A program made the translations under genes and the position numbers. The notes under the pieces were generated by a model that ran no database searches, was not told the origin of the DNA, and worked only from the letters and a program-made list of their open reading frames with translations. This document shows, in pieces, positions 8,849 to 17,253 of a DNA stretch of 64,000 nt. Origin of the DNA: Streptomyces atratus (GTDB taxonomy: Bacteria > Actinomycetota > Actinomycetes > Streptomycetales > Streptomycetaceae); contig NZ_FPJO01000008.1 in the NCBI RefSeq assembly GCF_900119365.1, forward strand, positions 62,001 to 126,000, in the 5' to 3' direction. Position 1 is the first letter of the stretch; each line of letters begins with the position of its first letter.

Positions 8849-9748
8849 TCAGTGCCGGGGCGTGGTGGCGGCGAGCTTCCACAGCACGCCGACGATGGCG
8901 TCGGCGCTGGTCGTCTCCGTCTTCGGATCCACGTTGGCGAGGTCGTCGCAGGCCTCGTGGATGCAGTCGGAGATGCCGGTGCTGAAGCCGGACGACGGGA
9001 TGCCGGCGTTGCCGAACGACTCGTGGTCCGAACCACCGACGCCGATGTCGAAGGTCGGGATGGACCGCTCGGCGAACCACGCCTCGAACGCCTGCTGGGC
9101 CTCGGTCTCGCCGTGCTCGTCGTCGTGGACCACGAGCCACTGCCGGGTGTTCCTGCTGCCGGCCTGGTCGAAGTTGAGATAGACATCGATCCTGCGGCGC
9201 TCGGCCCCGGAGAGCCCGCTGACGTAGCTCTCCGAGCCGATCAGGCCCTGCTCCTCCGCGCCCCACCACGCGAACCGCAGGTGCCGTTCGGGTTTGAGAC
9301 CGGACTTGGCCACCTGGAGGGCCGCGGCCAGGACCGCGGCCGAACCCGAGCCGTTGTCGTTGATCCCCGGGCCCTCCTTCACGCTGTCGAGGTGGGCCCC
9401 GGTCAGCACCACATGGTCCGGGTCGCCGCCCGGCCAGTCGGCGATCAGGTTGTCGCCGGTGGCCCCGGCGTGGGTGAACGGGACCAGCCGGGTACGGAAG
9501 CCCGCCCGGTCCAGCGCGCGTTTCACGTACGCCACCGAATCCGCGTACCCCTTCGTGCCGTGCGCGCGGTTGCCGCCGTTGCGGTCCGCGATGCGCTGCA
9601 GGGCCCGCAGATGGGGCATCACCTGCTGCTCGGAGACGGTGGGGGCGGCGGTGGGCCGCGATTTCGCGGCGGCGGGGACGGCGGACAGGGTCAGGGAGAT
9701 CCCGAGAACTCCGGCCGCCAGCCGGGGAAGGCTTCTGCGTGACGTCAT
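8849..9748 (-). CDS. Secreted M28-family aminopeptidase
   Basis: A 299-residue dizinc exopeptidase similar to Streptomyces griseus aminopeptidase. The metal ligands follow the family pattern: GAHLDSV (His, Asp), NDNGSGSA (bridging Asp), WGAEEQG (catalytic Glu and ligand Glu), the Asp of NFDQAG and the final His of GSDHESFG. The N-terminus SRRSLPRLAAG is a signal peptide whose paired Arg could be Tat-type. I chose the ATG at 9748, preceded by AAAGGG with 5-nt spacing. First gene of a probable two-gene operon with the M1 peptidase. Confidence 0.92.
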   Translation of the reverse strand: MTSRRSLPRLAAGVLGISLTLSAVPAAAKSRPTAAPTVSEQQVMPHLRALQRIADRNGGNRAHGTKGYADSVAYVKRALDRAGFRTRLVPFTHAGATGDNLIADWPGGDPDHVVLTGAHLDSVKEGPGINDNGSGSAAVLAAALQVAKSGLKPERHLRFAWWGAEEQGLIGSESYVSGLSGAERRRIDVYLNFDQAGSRNTRQWLVVHDDEHGETEAQQAFEAWFAERSIPTFDIGVGGSDHESFGNAGIPSSGFSTGISDCIHEACDDLANVDPKTETTSADAIVGVLWKLAATTPRH

Positions 9749-9937
9749 GCGCACCCTTTCGAGGACGGGGCACTTCAAGGCCGGGGCGCTCGCCCCGGTG
9801 GACCTCGGCCAGGCTGGTCGGGCGGTGTCAGAAAGTTGTCGGGAAGTTGTCGGGGAGCGGTAGTACTTCGACAAAGGGTGTGGCGGGCCGAGCCACCGCC
9901 GGGACGACCGCATCGGACGTCCGAAAGCCGCTGGGCA

Positions 9938-9967
9938 TTGTCCAGCCCTGTGCGCATTGCACATACT
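9938..9967 (+). promoter_or_regulatory. Candidate promoter of ABC ATPase gene
   Basis: TTGTCC (9938-9943) and CATACT (9962-9967) are separated by 18 bp and lie 36 bp before the ATG at 10004, resembling a housekeeping sigma-factor promoter. A short tandem AAGTTGTCGGG repeat lies about 100 bp further upstream. Inference from sequence only. Confidence 0.35.
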
Positions 9968-10003
9968 GGCGGCCGACGAGACCGAGCACGTACGGGGAGA
10001 GAC

Positions 10004-10753
10004 ATGACCGAGAGCACCGGCCGGACGGGCACCGAGGGGCAGGGCGGTACCGCAGTCGCCGAGGAACCGGCAGGCGGGCCCATGGTCCGGGTCGAGGACC
10101 TGCACCGCTCGTACGGCTCCGGCGCCGGAGCCGTGCACGCGCTGCGCGGGGTGTCCTTCGAGGTGCCGCGCGGCGAGCTCGTCGCGCTCAAGGGGCGCTC
10201 GGGTTCGGGCAAGACGACCCTCCTCAACCTGCTCGGCGGGCTCGACAGCCCCGACGGCGGCCGGATCACCGTCGACGGCACGGACCTCGCCGGGCTCGGC
10301 GAGAACGGGCTCCTGGAGCTGCGCCGGGACCGGATCGGTTTCATCTTCCAGTCGTTCGGCCTGATCCCGATCCTGACCGCGGCGGAGAACGTCGGCGTGC
10401 CCATGCGGCTGCGCAAGGCGGACCCGCGCGAGCGCGAGGAGCGGGTGGCGCTGCTGCTCTCCCTGGTCGGCCTCGCCGACCACGCCGCCCAGCGCCCCGG
10501 AGAGCTCTCCGGGGGCCAGCAGCAGCGCGTCGCGATCGCCCGCGCGCTCGCCAACCGGCCCGCCCTGCTGATCGCGGACGAGCCGACGGGTCAGCTCGAC
10601 GCGGAGACCGGGCTCGCGGTGATGGAGCTGCTGCGGGCGGTGGTGCGCAGCGAGGGCGTCACCGCGCTGGTGGCGACGCACGACCCCCAGCTGCTGGGGC
10701 TGGCGGACCGGGTGCTGGAACTGAGCGACGGACACATCGTCGAGCACGCGTAG
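10004..10753 (+). CDS. Orphan ABC transporter ATP-binding protein (MacB/LolD type)
   Basis: A 249-residue ATPase subunit with all ABC motifs: Walker [10 protein letters not shown] (about residue 65), Q-loop [10 protein letters not shown], signature [15 protein letters not shown], Walker B ALLIADEP and switch His in ATHDP. The overall form is that of the MacB/LolD/FtsE group, which usually pairs with a FtsX-like permease. No permease is adjacent: kdpD follows after 183 bp and a secreted peptidase lies divergently upstream. The first 25 residues are a variable tail before the domain. Its partner must be elsewhere or absent. Confidence 0.88.
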   Translation: MTESTGRTGTEGQGGTAVAEEPAGGPMVRVEDLHRSYGSGAGAVHALRGVSFEVPRGELVALKGRSGSGKTTLLNLLGGLDSPDGGRITVDGTDLAGLGENGLLELRRDRIGFIFQSFGLIPILTAAENVGVPMRLRKADPREREERVALLLSLVGLADHAAQRPGELSGGQQQRVAIARALANRPALLIADEPTGQLDAETGLAVMELLRAVVRSEGVTALVATHDPQLLGLADRVLELSDGHIVEHA

Positions 10754-10936
10754 CGGAGCCGGGGGAGGGGCTTCCGAGGGGCGCCCCAAGTCCCTCCGAA
10801 GCCCGTCCGGGGCGTCAGAATCCTGTCAATTCGGTCCCTCGCCCCACCCCCCGCCCCATTTGTCGACAATGCGCGGGGTAGCTTCGAAGCGGCTGCCGCA
10901 TCGGACGCAGCCGGTTCAAGAGAAGACAATGGGGCC

Positions 10937-13480
10937 ATGGCACGCGGCAAGCTTCGGATCTACCTGGGTGCGGCACCCGGCGTCGGCAAGACGTACGCGA
11001 TGCTCTCCGAGGCCCATCGACGCGTGGAGCGGGGCACCGACTGCGTCGTCGCCTTCGTGGAGCACCACGACCGGCCGCGCACCGAGGTCATGCTGCACGG
11101 CCTGGAGCAGGTCCGGCGCCGCGAGATCGAGTACCGCTCCGCCTTCTTCACCGAGATGGACGTCGACGCGGTCCTGGAGCGCGCCCCCGCCGTCGCCCTG
11201 GTGGACGAACTGGCCCACACCAATGTGCCGGGCTCCCGCAACGCCAAACGCTGGCAGGACGTCGAAGAGCTCCTCCAGGCCGGCATCGACGTGGTGTCCA
11301 CCGTCAACATCCAGCACCTGGAGTCGCTCGGTGACGTCGTCGAGGCGATAACCGGCGTGCGACAGCGCGAGACCGTCCCCGACGAGGTCGTCCGCAGGGC
11401 CGACCAGCTCGAACTCGTCGACATGTCGCCGCAGGCGCTGCGCCGCCGGATGGCCCACGGCAACATCTACAAGCCGGACCGGATCGACGCCTCGCTGTCC
11501 AACTACTTCCGCCCCGGCAACCTGACCGCACTGCGCGAGCTGGCCCTCCTCTGGGTCGCCGACCGGGTCGACGAGTACCTCCAGCAGTACCGCGGCGAGC
11601 ACAACATCCGCACCACCTGGCAGGCCCGCGAACGCATCGTCGTCGGACTCACCGGCGGCCCCGAGGGCCGTACGCTCATCCGCCGCGCGTCCCGGATGGC
11701 GGCCAAGGGCTCGGGCAGCGAGATCCTCGCCGTCTACATCGCCCGCAGCGACGGGCTGACCTCCGCCTCCCCCAAGGAACTCACCGTCCAGCGCACCCTC
11801 GTGGAGGACCTCGGCGGCACGTTCCACCATGTCATCGGCGACGACATACCGTCGGCGCTCCTCGAATTCGCCCGCGGGGTGAACGCCACGCAGATCGTCC
11901 TCGGCTCCAGCCGCCGCAAGGCCTGGCAGTACATCTACGGGCCGGGCGTGGGCGCCACCGTCGCCCGGGAGTCCGGGCCCGACCTCGACGTCCACATCGT
12001 CACCCACGAAGAGGTCGCCAAGGGACGGGGCCTGCCCATAGCCCGCGGTGCCCGGCTGGGCCGGGTCCGGATCATCTGGGGCTGGCTGGTCGGGGTCGGC
12101 GGCCCGGCCCTCCTCACGCTGCTCCTGAGCGGCCTGGGCAACGGCCCCGGGCTCGCCAACGACGTCCTGCTCTTCCTCTTCATGACGGTCGTCGCGGCCC
12201 TGATCGGCGGACTGCTGCCCGCCCTCGCCTCGGCCGCCGCCGGCTCGCTGCTGCTGAACTACTGGTTCACCCCGCCCACCCACACCCTGACGGTGCAGGA
12301 CCCGGAGAACTTCGTCGCCATCGTGATCTTCTTCGCGGTGGCGGTCTCGGTCGCCTCGGTCGTCGATCTGGCGGCCCGCCGTACCCATCAGGCGGCCCGG
12401 CTGCGCGCCGAGTCGGAGATCCTCTCCTTCCTGGCGGGCAGTGTGCTGCGCGGCGAGACGACGCTGGACGCGCTCCTCGACCGGGTCCGCGAGACCTTCG
12501 GCATGGAGTCCGTCGCCCTGCTGGAACGCGAGAGCGACGTCGACCCGTGGACCTGTGCCGGGAGCGTCGGGCCGGGACCGGTGGCCCGGCCGGAGGACGC
12601 CGATGTGGACATGCCCGTCGGCGACCACATGGCGCTGGCGCTCTCCGGGCGGGTGCTGCCCGCCGAGGACCGGCGGGTGCTCGGCGCGTTCGCCGCGCAG
12701 GCCGCCGTCGTACTGGAGCGGGAGCGCCTGGTCGACGAGGCGGAGGAGGCCCGGCGGCTCGCCGAGGGCAACCGGATCAGGACGGCACTGCTCGCCGCCG
12801 TCAGCCACGATCTGCGTACCCCGCTCGCCGCCATCAAGGCCGCCGTCAGCTCCCTGCGCTCCGACGACGTCGCCTGGTCCGAGGAGGACCAGGCCGAACT
12901 CCTGGAGGGCATCGAGAACGGCGCCGACCGCCTCGATCACCTCGTGGGCAACCTCCTGGACATGTCCCGGCTCCAGACCGGCACCGTCACCCCGCTGATC
13001 CGCGAGATCGACCTCGACGAGGTGGTCCCGATGGCGCTCGGCGGTGTCCCCGAGGACAGCGTCGACCTGGACATCCCCGAGACCCTGCCGATGGTCGAGG
13101 TCGACCCCGGGCTGCTGGAGCGGGCCGTCGCCAACATCGTCGAGAACGCCGTGAAGTACAGCCGCTACGCGGAACGCGTCACCGTGGCCGCCAGCGCGCT
13201 CGGCGAACGCGTCGAGCTACGGGTGGCCGACCGCGGCCCCGGAGTCCCGGACGACGCCAAGGAGCGCATCTTCGAGCCCTTCCAGCGCTACGGCGACGCC
13301 CCGCGCGGCGCGGGCGTCGGACTGGGGCTCGCCGTGGCCCGCGGCTTCGTGGAGTCCATGGGCGGCACGCTGGACGCCGAGGACACCCCCGGCGGCGGCC
13401 TCACCATGGTGCTGACCCTCAAGGCGGCATCGGGATACGTTCCGGTCAGCCCCGACCTGTCCGCGCGGGTCACCTCATGA
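10937..13480 (+). CDS. kdpD: K+/turgor sensor histidine kinase KdpD
   Basis: 847 residues (E. coli 894). Domains in order: N-terminal KdpD domain with Walker A GAAPGVGKTYAML (about residues 11-23) and a HTNVPG segment; a universal-stress-protein-like domain (about 225-370); four transmembrane helices of DUF4118 (about 375-480); a GAF-like region; the HisKA box with phosphoacceptor His in SHDLRTPLAAIK (about 625); and an HATPase_c domain ending in GVGLGLAVARGFV. It phosphorylates KdpE when K+ or turgor is low. The stop lies inside a 20-bp tandem repeat that leads to kdpE. Confidence 0.97.
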   Translation: MARGKLRIYLGAAPGVGKTYAMLSEAHRRVERGTDCVVAFVEHHDRPRTEVMLHGLEQVRRREIEYRSAFFTEMDVDAVLERAPAVALVDELAHTNVPGSRNAKRWQDVEELLQAGIDVVSTVNIQHLESLGDVVEAITGVRQRETVPDEVVRRADQLELVDMSPQALRRRMAHGNIYKPDRIDASLSNYFRPGNLTALRELALLWVADRVDEYLQQYRGEHNIRTTWQARERIVVGLTGGPEGRTLIRRASRMAAKGSGSEILAVYIARSDGLTSASPKELTVQRTLVEDLGGTFHHVIGDDIPSALLEFARGVNATQIVLGSSRRKAWQYIYGPGVGATVARESGPDLDVHIVTHEEVAKGRGLPIARGARLGRVRIIWGWLVGVGGPALLTLLLSGLGNGPGLANDVLLFLFMTVVAALIGGLLPALASAAAGSLLLNYWFTPPTHTLTVQDPENFVAIVIFFAVAVSVASVVDLAARRTHQAARLRAESEILSFLAGSVLRGETTLDALLDRVRETFGMESVALLERESDVDPWTCAGSVGPGPVARPEDADVDMPVGDHMALALSGRVLPAEDRRVLGAFAAQAAVVLERERLVDEAEEARRLAEGNRIRTALLAAVSHDLRTPLAAIKAAVSSLRSDDVAWSEEDQAELLEGIENGADRLDHLVGNLLDMSRLQTGTVTPLIREIDLDEVVPMALGGVPEDSVDLDIPETLPMVEVDPGLLERAVANIVENAVKYSRYAERVTVAASALGERVELRVADRGPGVPDDAKERIFEPFQRYGDAPRGAGVGLGLAVARGFVESMGGTLDAEDTPGGGLTMVLTLKAASGYVPVSPDLSARVTS

Positions 13481-13520
13481 CCACGCGGAACACTTCATGA
13501 CCACGCAGTTCACCTCATGA
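13471..13520 (+). repeat. 20-bp tandem duplication carrying ATGA overlaps, kdpD/kdpE junction
   Basis: Two and a half copies of a 20-bp unit (13471-13490, 13491-13510, partial 13511-13520) begin with CACCTCATGACCACGC or a one-base variant. Each copy carries an ATGA. The kdpD stop (13478-13480) overlaps an ATG at 13477 that opens MTTRNTS and stops at 13500; that stop overlaps an ATG at 13497 opening MTTQFTS, which stops at 13520; that stop overlaps an ATG at 13517 in frame with kdpE. Because 20 is not a multiple of 3, the duplication produced a relay of two 7-codon frames. Confidence 0.75.
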
Positions 13521-13570
13521 TCTCCGGTACGTCCCGAGAGATCGCCGTACAGCAGAAAGGCAGGGCCCCC

Positions 13571-14263
13571 ATGACCCGGGTGCTTGTGGTCGACGACGAG
13601 CCGCAGATCGTACGCGCCCTCGTGATCAACCTGAAGGCGCGCAAGTACGAGGTGGACGCGGCGCCCGACGGCGCGACCGCCCTCCAGCTCGCCGCCGCCC
13701 GCCACCCCGATGTCGTCGTCCTCGACCTCGGGCTGCCGGACATGGACGGCGTCGAGGTGATCAAGGGGCTGCGCGGCTGGACCCGGGTGCCGATCCTGGT
13801 GCTCTCCGCCCGCCACACCTCCGACGAGAAGGTGGAGGCCCTGGACGCCGGCGCCGACGACTACGTCACCAAGCCGTTCGGCATGGACGAGCTGCTGGCC
13901 CGGCTGCGCGCCTCGGTCCGCCGCGCCGAGCCGGTCGGGCAGCACGGCTCCGACGACGTCGTGATCGTCGAGACCGAGGGGTTCACCGTCGACCTGGCGG
14001 CGAAGAAGGTCCACCGCGCGGGACGCGACGTACGGCTCACCCCCACCGAGTGGCACCTGCTGGAGGTCCTGGTCCGCAACAGCGGCCGGCTGGTCAGCCA
14101 GAAGCAGCTGCTCCAGGAGGTCTGGGGGCCCTCGTACGGCACCGAGACCAACTATCTGCGGGTCTACATGGCCCAGCTGAGGCGCAAGCTGGAGGCCGAC
14201 CCCTCGCACCCCCGGCACTTCGTCACCGAGCCGGGCATGGGATACCGCTTCGAGCGCGGCTGA
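13571..14263 (+). CDS. kdpE: OmpR-family response regulator KdpE
   Basis: 230 residues: a receiver domain with DDE acidic pocket, the phosphoacceptor Asp in VVLDLGLPDMDG (about residue 52) and Lys in VTKPFG (about 101), then a winged-helix DNA-binding domain with LTPTEWHLLEVL and the C-terminal GMGYRFERG. It activates kdp transcription. The ATG at 13571 has AGGG 5 nt upstream and places the first beta strand (VLVVDDEP) right after it. An in-frame ATG at 13517, overlapping the relay described at 13471-13520, would add 18 residues. Confidence 0.95.
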   Translation: MTRVLVVDDEPQIVRALVINLKARKYEVDAAPDGATALQLAAARHPDVVVLDLGLPDMDGVEVIKGLRGWTRVPILVLSARHTSDEKVEALDAGADDYVTKPFGMDELLARLRASVRRAEPVGQHGSDDVVIVETEGFTVDLAAKKVHRAGRDVRLTPTEWHLLEVLVRNSGRLVSQKQLLQEVWGPSYGTETNYLRVYMAQLRRKLEADPSHPRHFVTEPGMGYRFERG

Positions 14264-14293
14264 ACGGGGCGCAGGGAGCTCTTCCGCGACTCT

Positions 14294-14323
14294 CCCCGGT
14301 CACTCGTCCGAGTGAGACCGGGG
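14294..14323 (+). terminator. Hairpin after kdpE
   Basis: CCCCGGTC and GACCGGGG (8 bp) flank a smaller ACTC/GAGT pairing with a two-base bulge. The element starts 30 bp after the kdpE stop and 40 bp before the next gene, which appears to have its own promoter. Confidence 0.55.
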
Positions 14324-14350
14324 ACACCCGCCCGGAGCAGCCGGGACCGG

Positions 14351-14356
14351 TACCCT
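14351..14356 (+). promoter_or_regulatory. Candidate -10 hexamer, leaderless OB-fold gene
   Basis: TACCCT ends 6 nt before the ATG at 14363, and no Shine-Dalgarno sequence is present. This is the usual leaderless spacing in Streptomyces. Confidence 0.35.
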
Positions 14357-14362
14357 TCGGGT

Positions 14363-14779
14363 ATGAGTGCTGTTCCTCGATCCGACAAGCCCGGCAAGGC
14401 GGAGAAGCCGTCGGGCCGCTTCCGGCGGATGCTCGACCGGCTGTCCAGCTCCCAGGAGGACCTCGAGTCCGAGGAGCTGCAGGAGGACGCGCAGGCCTCG
14501 GGTTGCACGCGGATCTCCGAATGCACCGACCGCCAGATCGTGAAGGTGACTGGTACCTTGCGGACCGTCACCCTGCGGCCGCGCGCCGGAGTGCCCGCCC
14601 TGGAGGCCGAGCTCTTCGACGGCACCGCGCCGCTGGACGTCGTCTGGCTGGGCCGTCGCTCCATCGTGGGCATAGAACCGGGCCGCAAGCTCATCGCCTC
14701 GGGCCGGATCGCCATGAGTCACGGGCGCCGGGTGCTGTTCAACCCCAAATACGAACTCCGACCGCTCGGCAAGGAGTAG
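14363..14779 (+). CDS. OB-fold nucleic acid-binding domain protein
   Basis: A 138-residue protein with a basic N-terminus and an OB-fold in its second half: VTGTLRTVTLRP, VPALEAELFDGTAPLDVVWL and the GRIAMSHGRRVLFNPKYEL end. It is the counterpart of the small OB-fold protein next to DUF3159 and ceoBC in Mycobacterium (Rv2694c region, from memory). The fold suggests single-stranded nucleic-acid binding; the actual role is unknown. It is followed by DUF3159 after 3 bp, with the RBS of that gene (AAGGAG) lying in its own last codons. Confidence 0.85.
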   Translation: MSAVPRSDKPGKAEKPSGRFRRMLDRLSSSQEDLESEELQEDAQASGCTRISECTDRQIVKVTGTLRTVTLRPRAGVPALEAELFDGTAPLDVVWLGRRSIVGIEPGRKLIASGRIAMSHGRRVLFNPKYELRPLGKE

Positions 14780-14782
14780 CCG

Positions 14783-15541
14783 GTGACGTCTCTCGACAAG
14801 CCGACGTCCGACACGGACCCCACCACCCGCACCGACCAGCAGGCGACCGACGCGAAGGCGGTCACCGAGGCCGCGCTCTTCGAGGCGTTCGGCGGAGCCC
14901 GGGGCATGGTGGAGACAGTCGTCCCCGGGCTGCTGTTCGTCACCATCTTCACGTTCAACAAGGATCTGCACCTCTCGGCCATCGCGGCCCTGGCGGTGTC
15001 CCTGGTCCTTGTCGTCGTACGGCTGATCCGGAGGGACACCGTCAAGCACGCCTTCAGCGGTGTCTTCGGCGTGGCCTTCGGTGTGGTCTTCGCGATGATG
15101 ACGGGCAATGCCAAGGACTTCTATCTGCCGGGCATGCTCTACACACTCGGCCTGGCCCTCGCCTACCTGATCACCACCCTCGCCGGGGTGCCGCTGATCG
15201 GTCTGATCCTGGGGCCGGTGTTCAAGGAGAACCTCTCCTGGCGCACCAGGAACCCCGGCCGCAAGAAGGCGTACGCCAAGGCCAGTTACGCCTGGGGACT
15301 GATCCTGCTCGCCAAGTGCGCGATCCTCTTCCCGCTGTACTGGTGGGCCGACACCACCCAGTTCGGCTGGGTCCTGGTCGCCCTGAAGATCCCCCCGTTC
15401 CTGCTCGCGGTCTATCTGACCTGGGTCTTCCTGGCCAAGGCGCCGCCGCCCATCGATGTATTCGCCGAGATGGAGGCCGAGGAGCAGGCCGAGAAGGAGC
15501 GCAAGGCTGCCGCGGCCGCCGCGCGCAACCAGGAGTTCTGA
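14783..15541 (+). CDS. DUF3159 integral membrane protein
   Basis: 252 residues starting at a GTG with AAGGAG 6 nt upstream. A polar N-terminus of about 35 residues is followed by roughly six hydrophobic segments, then a charged C-terminal tail rich in Glu, Lys and Ala. The FEAFGGARGMVETVVPGLLF start of the membrane part and the NLSWRTRNPGRKKAYAKAS loop are typical of the actinobacterial DUF3159 family. Function is unknown; conserved linkage to TrkA-type genes invites a link to ion homeostasis, which is inference. Confidence 0.85.
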   Translation: MTSLDKPTSDTDPTTRTDQQATDAKAVTEAALFEAFGGARGMVETVVPGLLFVTIFTFNKDLHLSAIAALAVSLVLVVVRLIRRDTVKHAFSGVFGVAFGVVFAMMTGNAKDFYLPGMLYTLGLALAYLITTLAGVPLIGLILGPVFKENLSWRTRNPGRKKAYAKASYAWGLILLAKCAILFPLYWWADTTQFGWVLVALKIPPFLLAVYLTWVFLAKAPPPIDVFAEMEAEEQAEKERKAAAAAARNQEF

Positions 15542-15577
15542 GCCGGGCGTTCCGAGTACCGCGCTCGCCGGACATAC

Positions 15578-15618
15578 GGAAGGGCCCGGAACCGTGCCAT
15601 ACGGTTCCGGGCCCTTCC
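15578..15618. terminator. Strong bidirectional terminator
   Basis: An 18-bp perfect stem, GGAAGGGCCCGGAACCGT and complement, with the 5-nt loop GCCAT, lies between the convergent DUF3159 gene and ceoC. Confidence 0.9.
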
Positions 15619-15645
15619 CGCGTCCGCGCCGTCCGCGCCCACGGG

Positions 15646-16323
15646 TCAGTCGTCCGAGTCGCCCCGGCGCACCGACAGCAGGTCCTCCAACTGCTCCTCG
15701 CGCGCCTGCGCGGCCACGAACAGCAGCTCGTCGCCGGCCTCCAGGGTCTCCTCGGTGCTCGGTGTCAGCACGCGCTGACCACGGATGATGGTGACCAGCG
15801 AGGTGTCCTCGGGCCAGGCCACCTCGCCGACCCGGGTGCCGGCCAGCGCCGACTCCGGCGGCAGCGTCAGCTCGACCAGGTTGGCGTCACCGTGGCTGAA
15901 GCGCAGCAGCCGGACCAGATCGCCGACGCTCACCGCCTCCTCGACCAGGGCCGACATCAGACGCGGCGTCGAGACCGCCACATCGACGCCCCAGGCCTCG
16001 TTGAACAGCCACTCGTTCTTCGGGTTGTTGACCCGGGCGACGACCCTCGGCACGCCGTACTCGGTCTTGGCGAGCAGCGACACGACCAGGTTCACCTTGT
16101 CGTCGCCGGTCGCGGCGATCACGACGTTGCAGCGCTGGAGCGCCGCCTCGTCGAGCGAGGTGATCTCGCAGGCGTCCGCCAGCAGCCACTCGGCCATCGG
16201 CACCCGCTCCACGGAGATGGCCGTCGGCGCCTTGTCGACGAGCAGCACCTCGTGCCCGTTCTCCAGCAGCTCGCCCGCGATGGAACGGCCCACCGCGCCG
16301 GCCCCGGCAATCGCGACACGCAT
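15646..16323 (-). CDS. ceoC: TrkA-N/TrkA-C potassium regulator (CeoC-like)
   Basis: A 225-residue cytoplasmic regulatory subunit of a Trk/Ktr-type K+ uptake system. The N-terminal Rossmann domain has the NAD-binding GAGAVG motif, with ATGDDKVNLVVSLLAKTEYGVPRVVARVNNP forming the middle of the RCK domain (shown here by its ends ATGDDK and ARVNNP); a TrkA-C domain fills about residues 145-215. It corresponds to mycobacterial CeoC by motif and order. Its start codon shares its last base region with the stop of the upstream ceoB-like gene, so the two are coupled and probably form a heteromer. Confidence 0.9.
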   Translation of the reverse strand: MRVAIAGAGAVGRSIAGELLENGHEVLLVDKAPTAISVERVPMAEWLLADACEITSLDEAALQRCNVVIAATGDDKVNLVVSLLAKTEYGVPRVVARVNNPKNEWLFNEAWGVDVAVSTPRLMSALVEEAVSVGDLVRLLRFSHGDANLVELTLPPESALAGTRVGEVAWPEDTSLVTIIRGQRVLTPSTEETLEAGDELLFVAAQAREEQLEDLLSVRRGDSDD

Positions 16324-16991
16324 CAGTGACCGCCCTCCTCAGGACCCTCGGCGAAGGCCGCCTCGACCTTCGCGATCTCGTCCGTACGCATCATCACGTG
16401 GACCAGGTCGCCCTCCTGCAGCACCGTCTGCGAGGTGGGCAGTATGGCTTCGCCCAGCCGGGTGAGGAACGCCACGCGGACGCCCGTCTCCTCCTGCAGG
16501 GTGCTGATCTTGTGGCCGATCCAGGACGGCGTGGTGTGCACCTCCGCGAGCTGCACACCGCCGCTCGGATCCCGCCACAGCGGTTCGGCGCCCGAAGGCA
16601 GCAGCCGCCGCAGCATCTGGTCCGCGGTCCAGCGCACGGTGGCGACCGTGGGGATGCCGAGACGCTGGTAGACCTCGGCGCGCCGGGGGTCGTAGATCCG
16701 CGCCGCGACATTCTCGATGCCGAACATCTCGCGGGCCACCCGGGCGGCGATGATGTTCGAGTTGTCGCCGCTGCTCACCGCGGCGAACGCACCGGCCTCC
16801 TCGATACCCGCCTCGCGGAGGGTGTCCTGGTCGAAGCCGACACCCGTGACGCGCCGTCCGCCGAATCCGGACCCGAGGCGTCGGAACGCCGTCGGGTCCT
16901 GGTCGATGACGGCGACCGTGTGCCCCTGCTGCTCCAGGGTCTGCGCGAGAGCGGCTCCTACTCGCCCGCAGCCCATGATGACGATGTGCAC
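16323..16991 (-). CDS. ceoB: TrkA-N/TrkA-C potassium regulator (CeoB-like)
   Basis: A 222-residue RCK-type protein, the first gene of the ceoB-ceoC pair. The N-terminus MHIVIMGCGRVGAALA carries the GxGxxG nucleotide-binding loop; AAVSSGDNSNIIAARVAREM is the second conserved part; a TrkA-C domain follows at about residues 140-215. No separate membrane K+ channel subunit gene is next to it. The gene diverges from the GntR/acdS unit with about 260 bp between starts. Confidence 0.9.
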   Translation of the reverse strand: MHIVIMGCGRVGAALAQTLEQQGHTVAVIDQDPTAFRRLGSGFGGRRVTGVGFDQDTLREAGIEEAGAFAAVSSGDNSNIIAARVAREMFGIENVAARIYDPRRAEVYQRLGIPTVATVRWTADQMLRRLLPSGAEPLWRDPSGGVQLAEVHTTPSWIGHKISTLQEETGVRVAFLTRLGEAILPTSQTVLQEGDLVHVMMRTDEIAKVEAAFAEGPEEGGH

Positions 16992-17233
16992 CTTGCGCCT
17001 ACCTCGCAGTCCTGGTCGTCCGGCTGACCTGCGAAAACACCCTGCTCACACTTCTTTCTCAGCTTGCCGGGCAAACAACGGGGCAACGGTGTGTCCCGTT
17101 GCCCAGGATGAGCTTATGCGGCCCGGAGCGCGAAGCCTCATCCGAGTGTGCTTTCGCCGTGCCCCGCCCGGTGGCCGCCGCAGGCCGCCGCTCGCGGCTG
17201 CCGACGGACGGACCCTTGAGTACGAAGTGCACA

Positions 17234-17248
17234 GACATCTAACATGTC
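17234..17248 (+). promoter_or_regulatory. Candidate GntR operator
   Basis: GACAT-CTAAC-ATGTC, a 5-bp perfect dyad with a 5-nt spacer, ends 5 bp before the ATG of the GntR gene. A short AT-containing palindrome at a GntR start is the expected place for autoregulation; binding is inference. Confidence 0.45.
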
Positions 17249-17253
17249 AGTTC

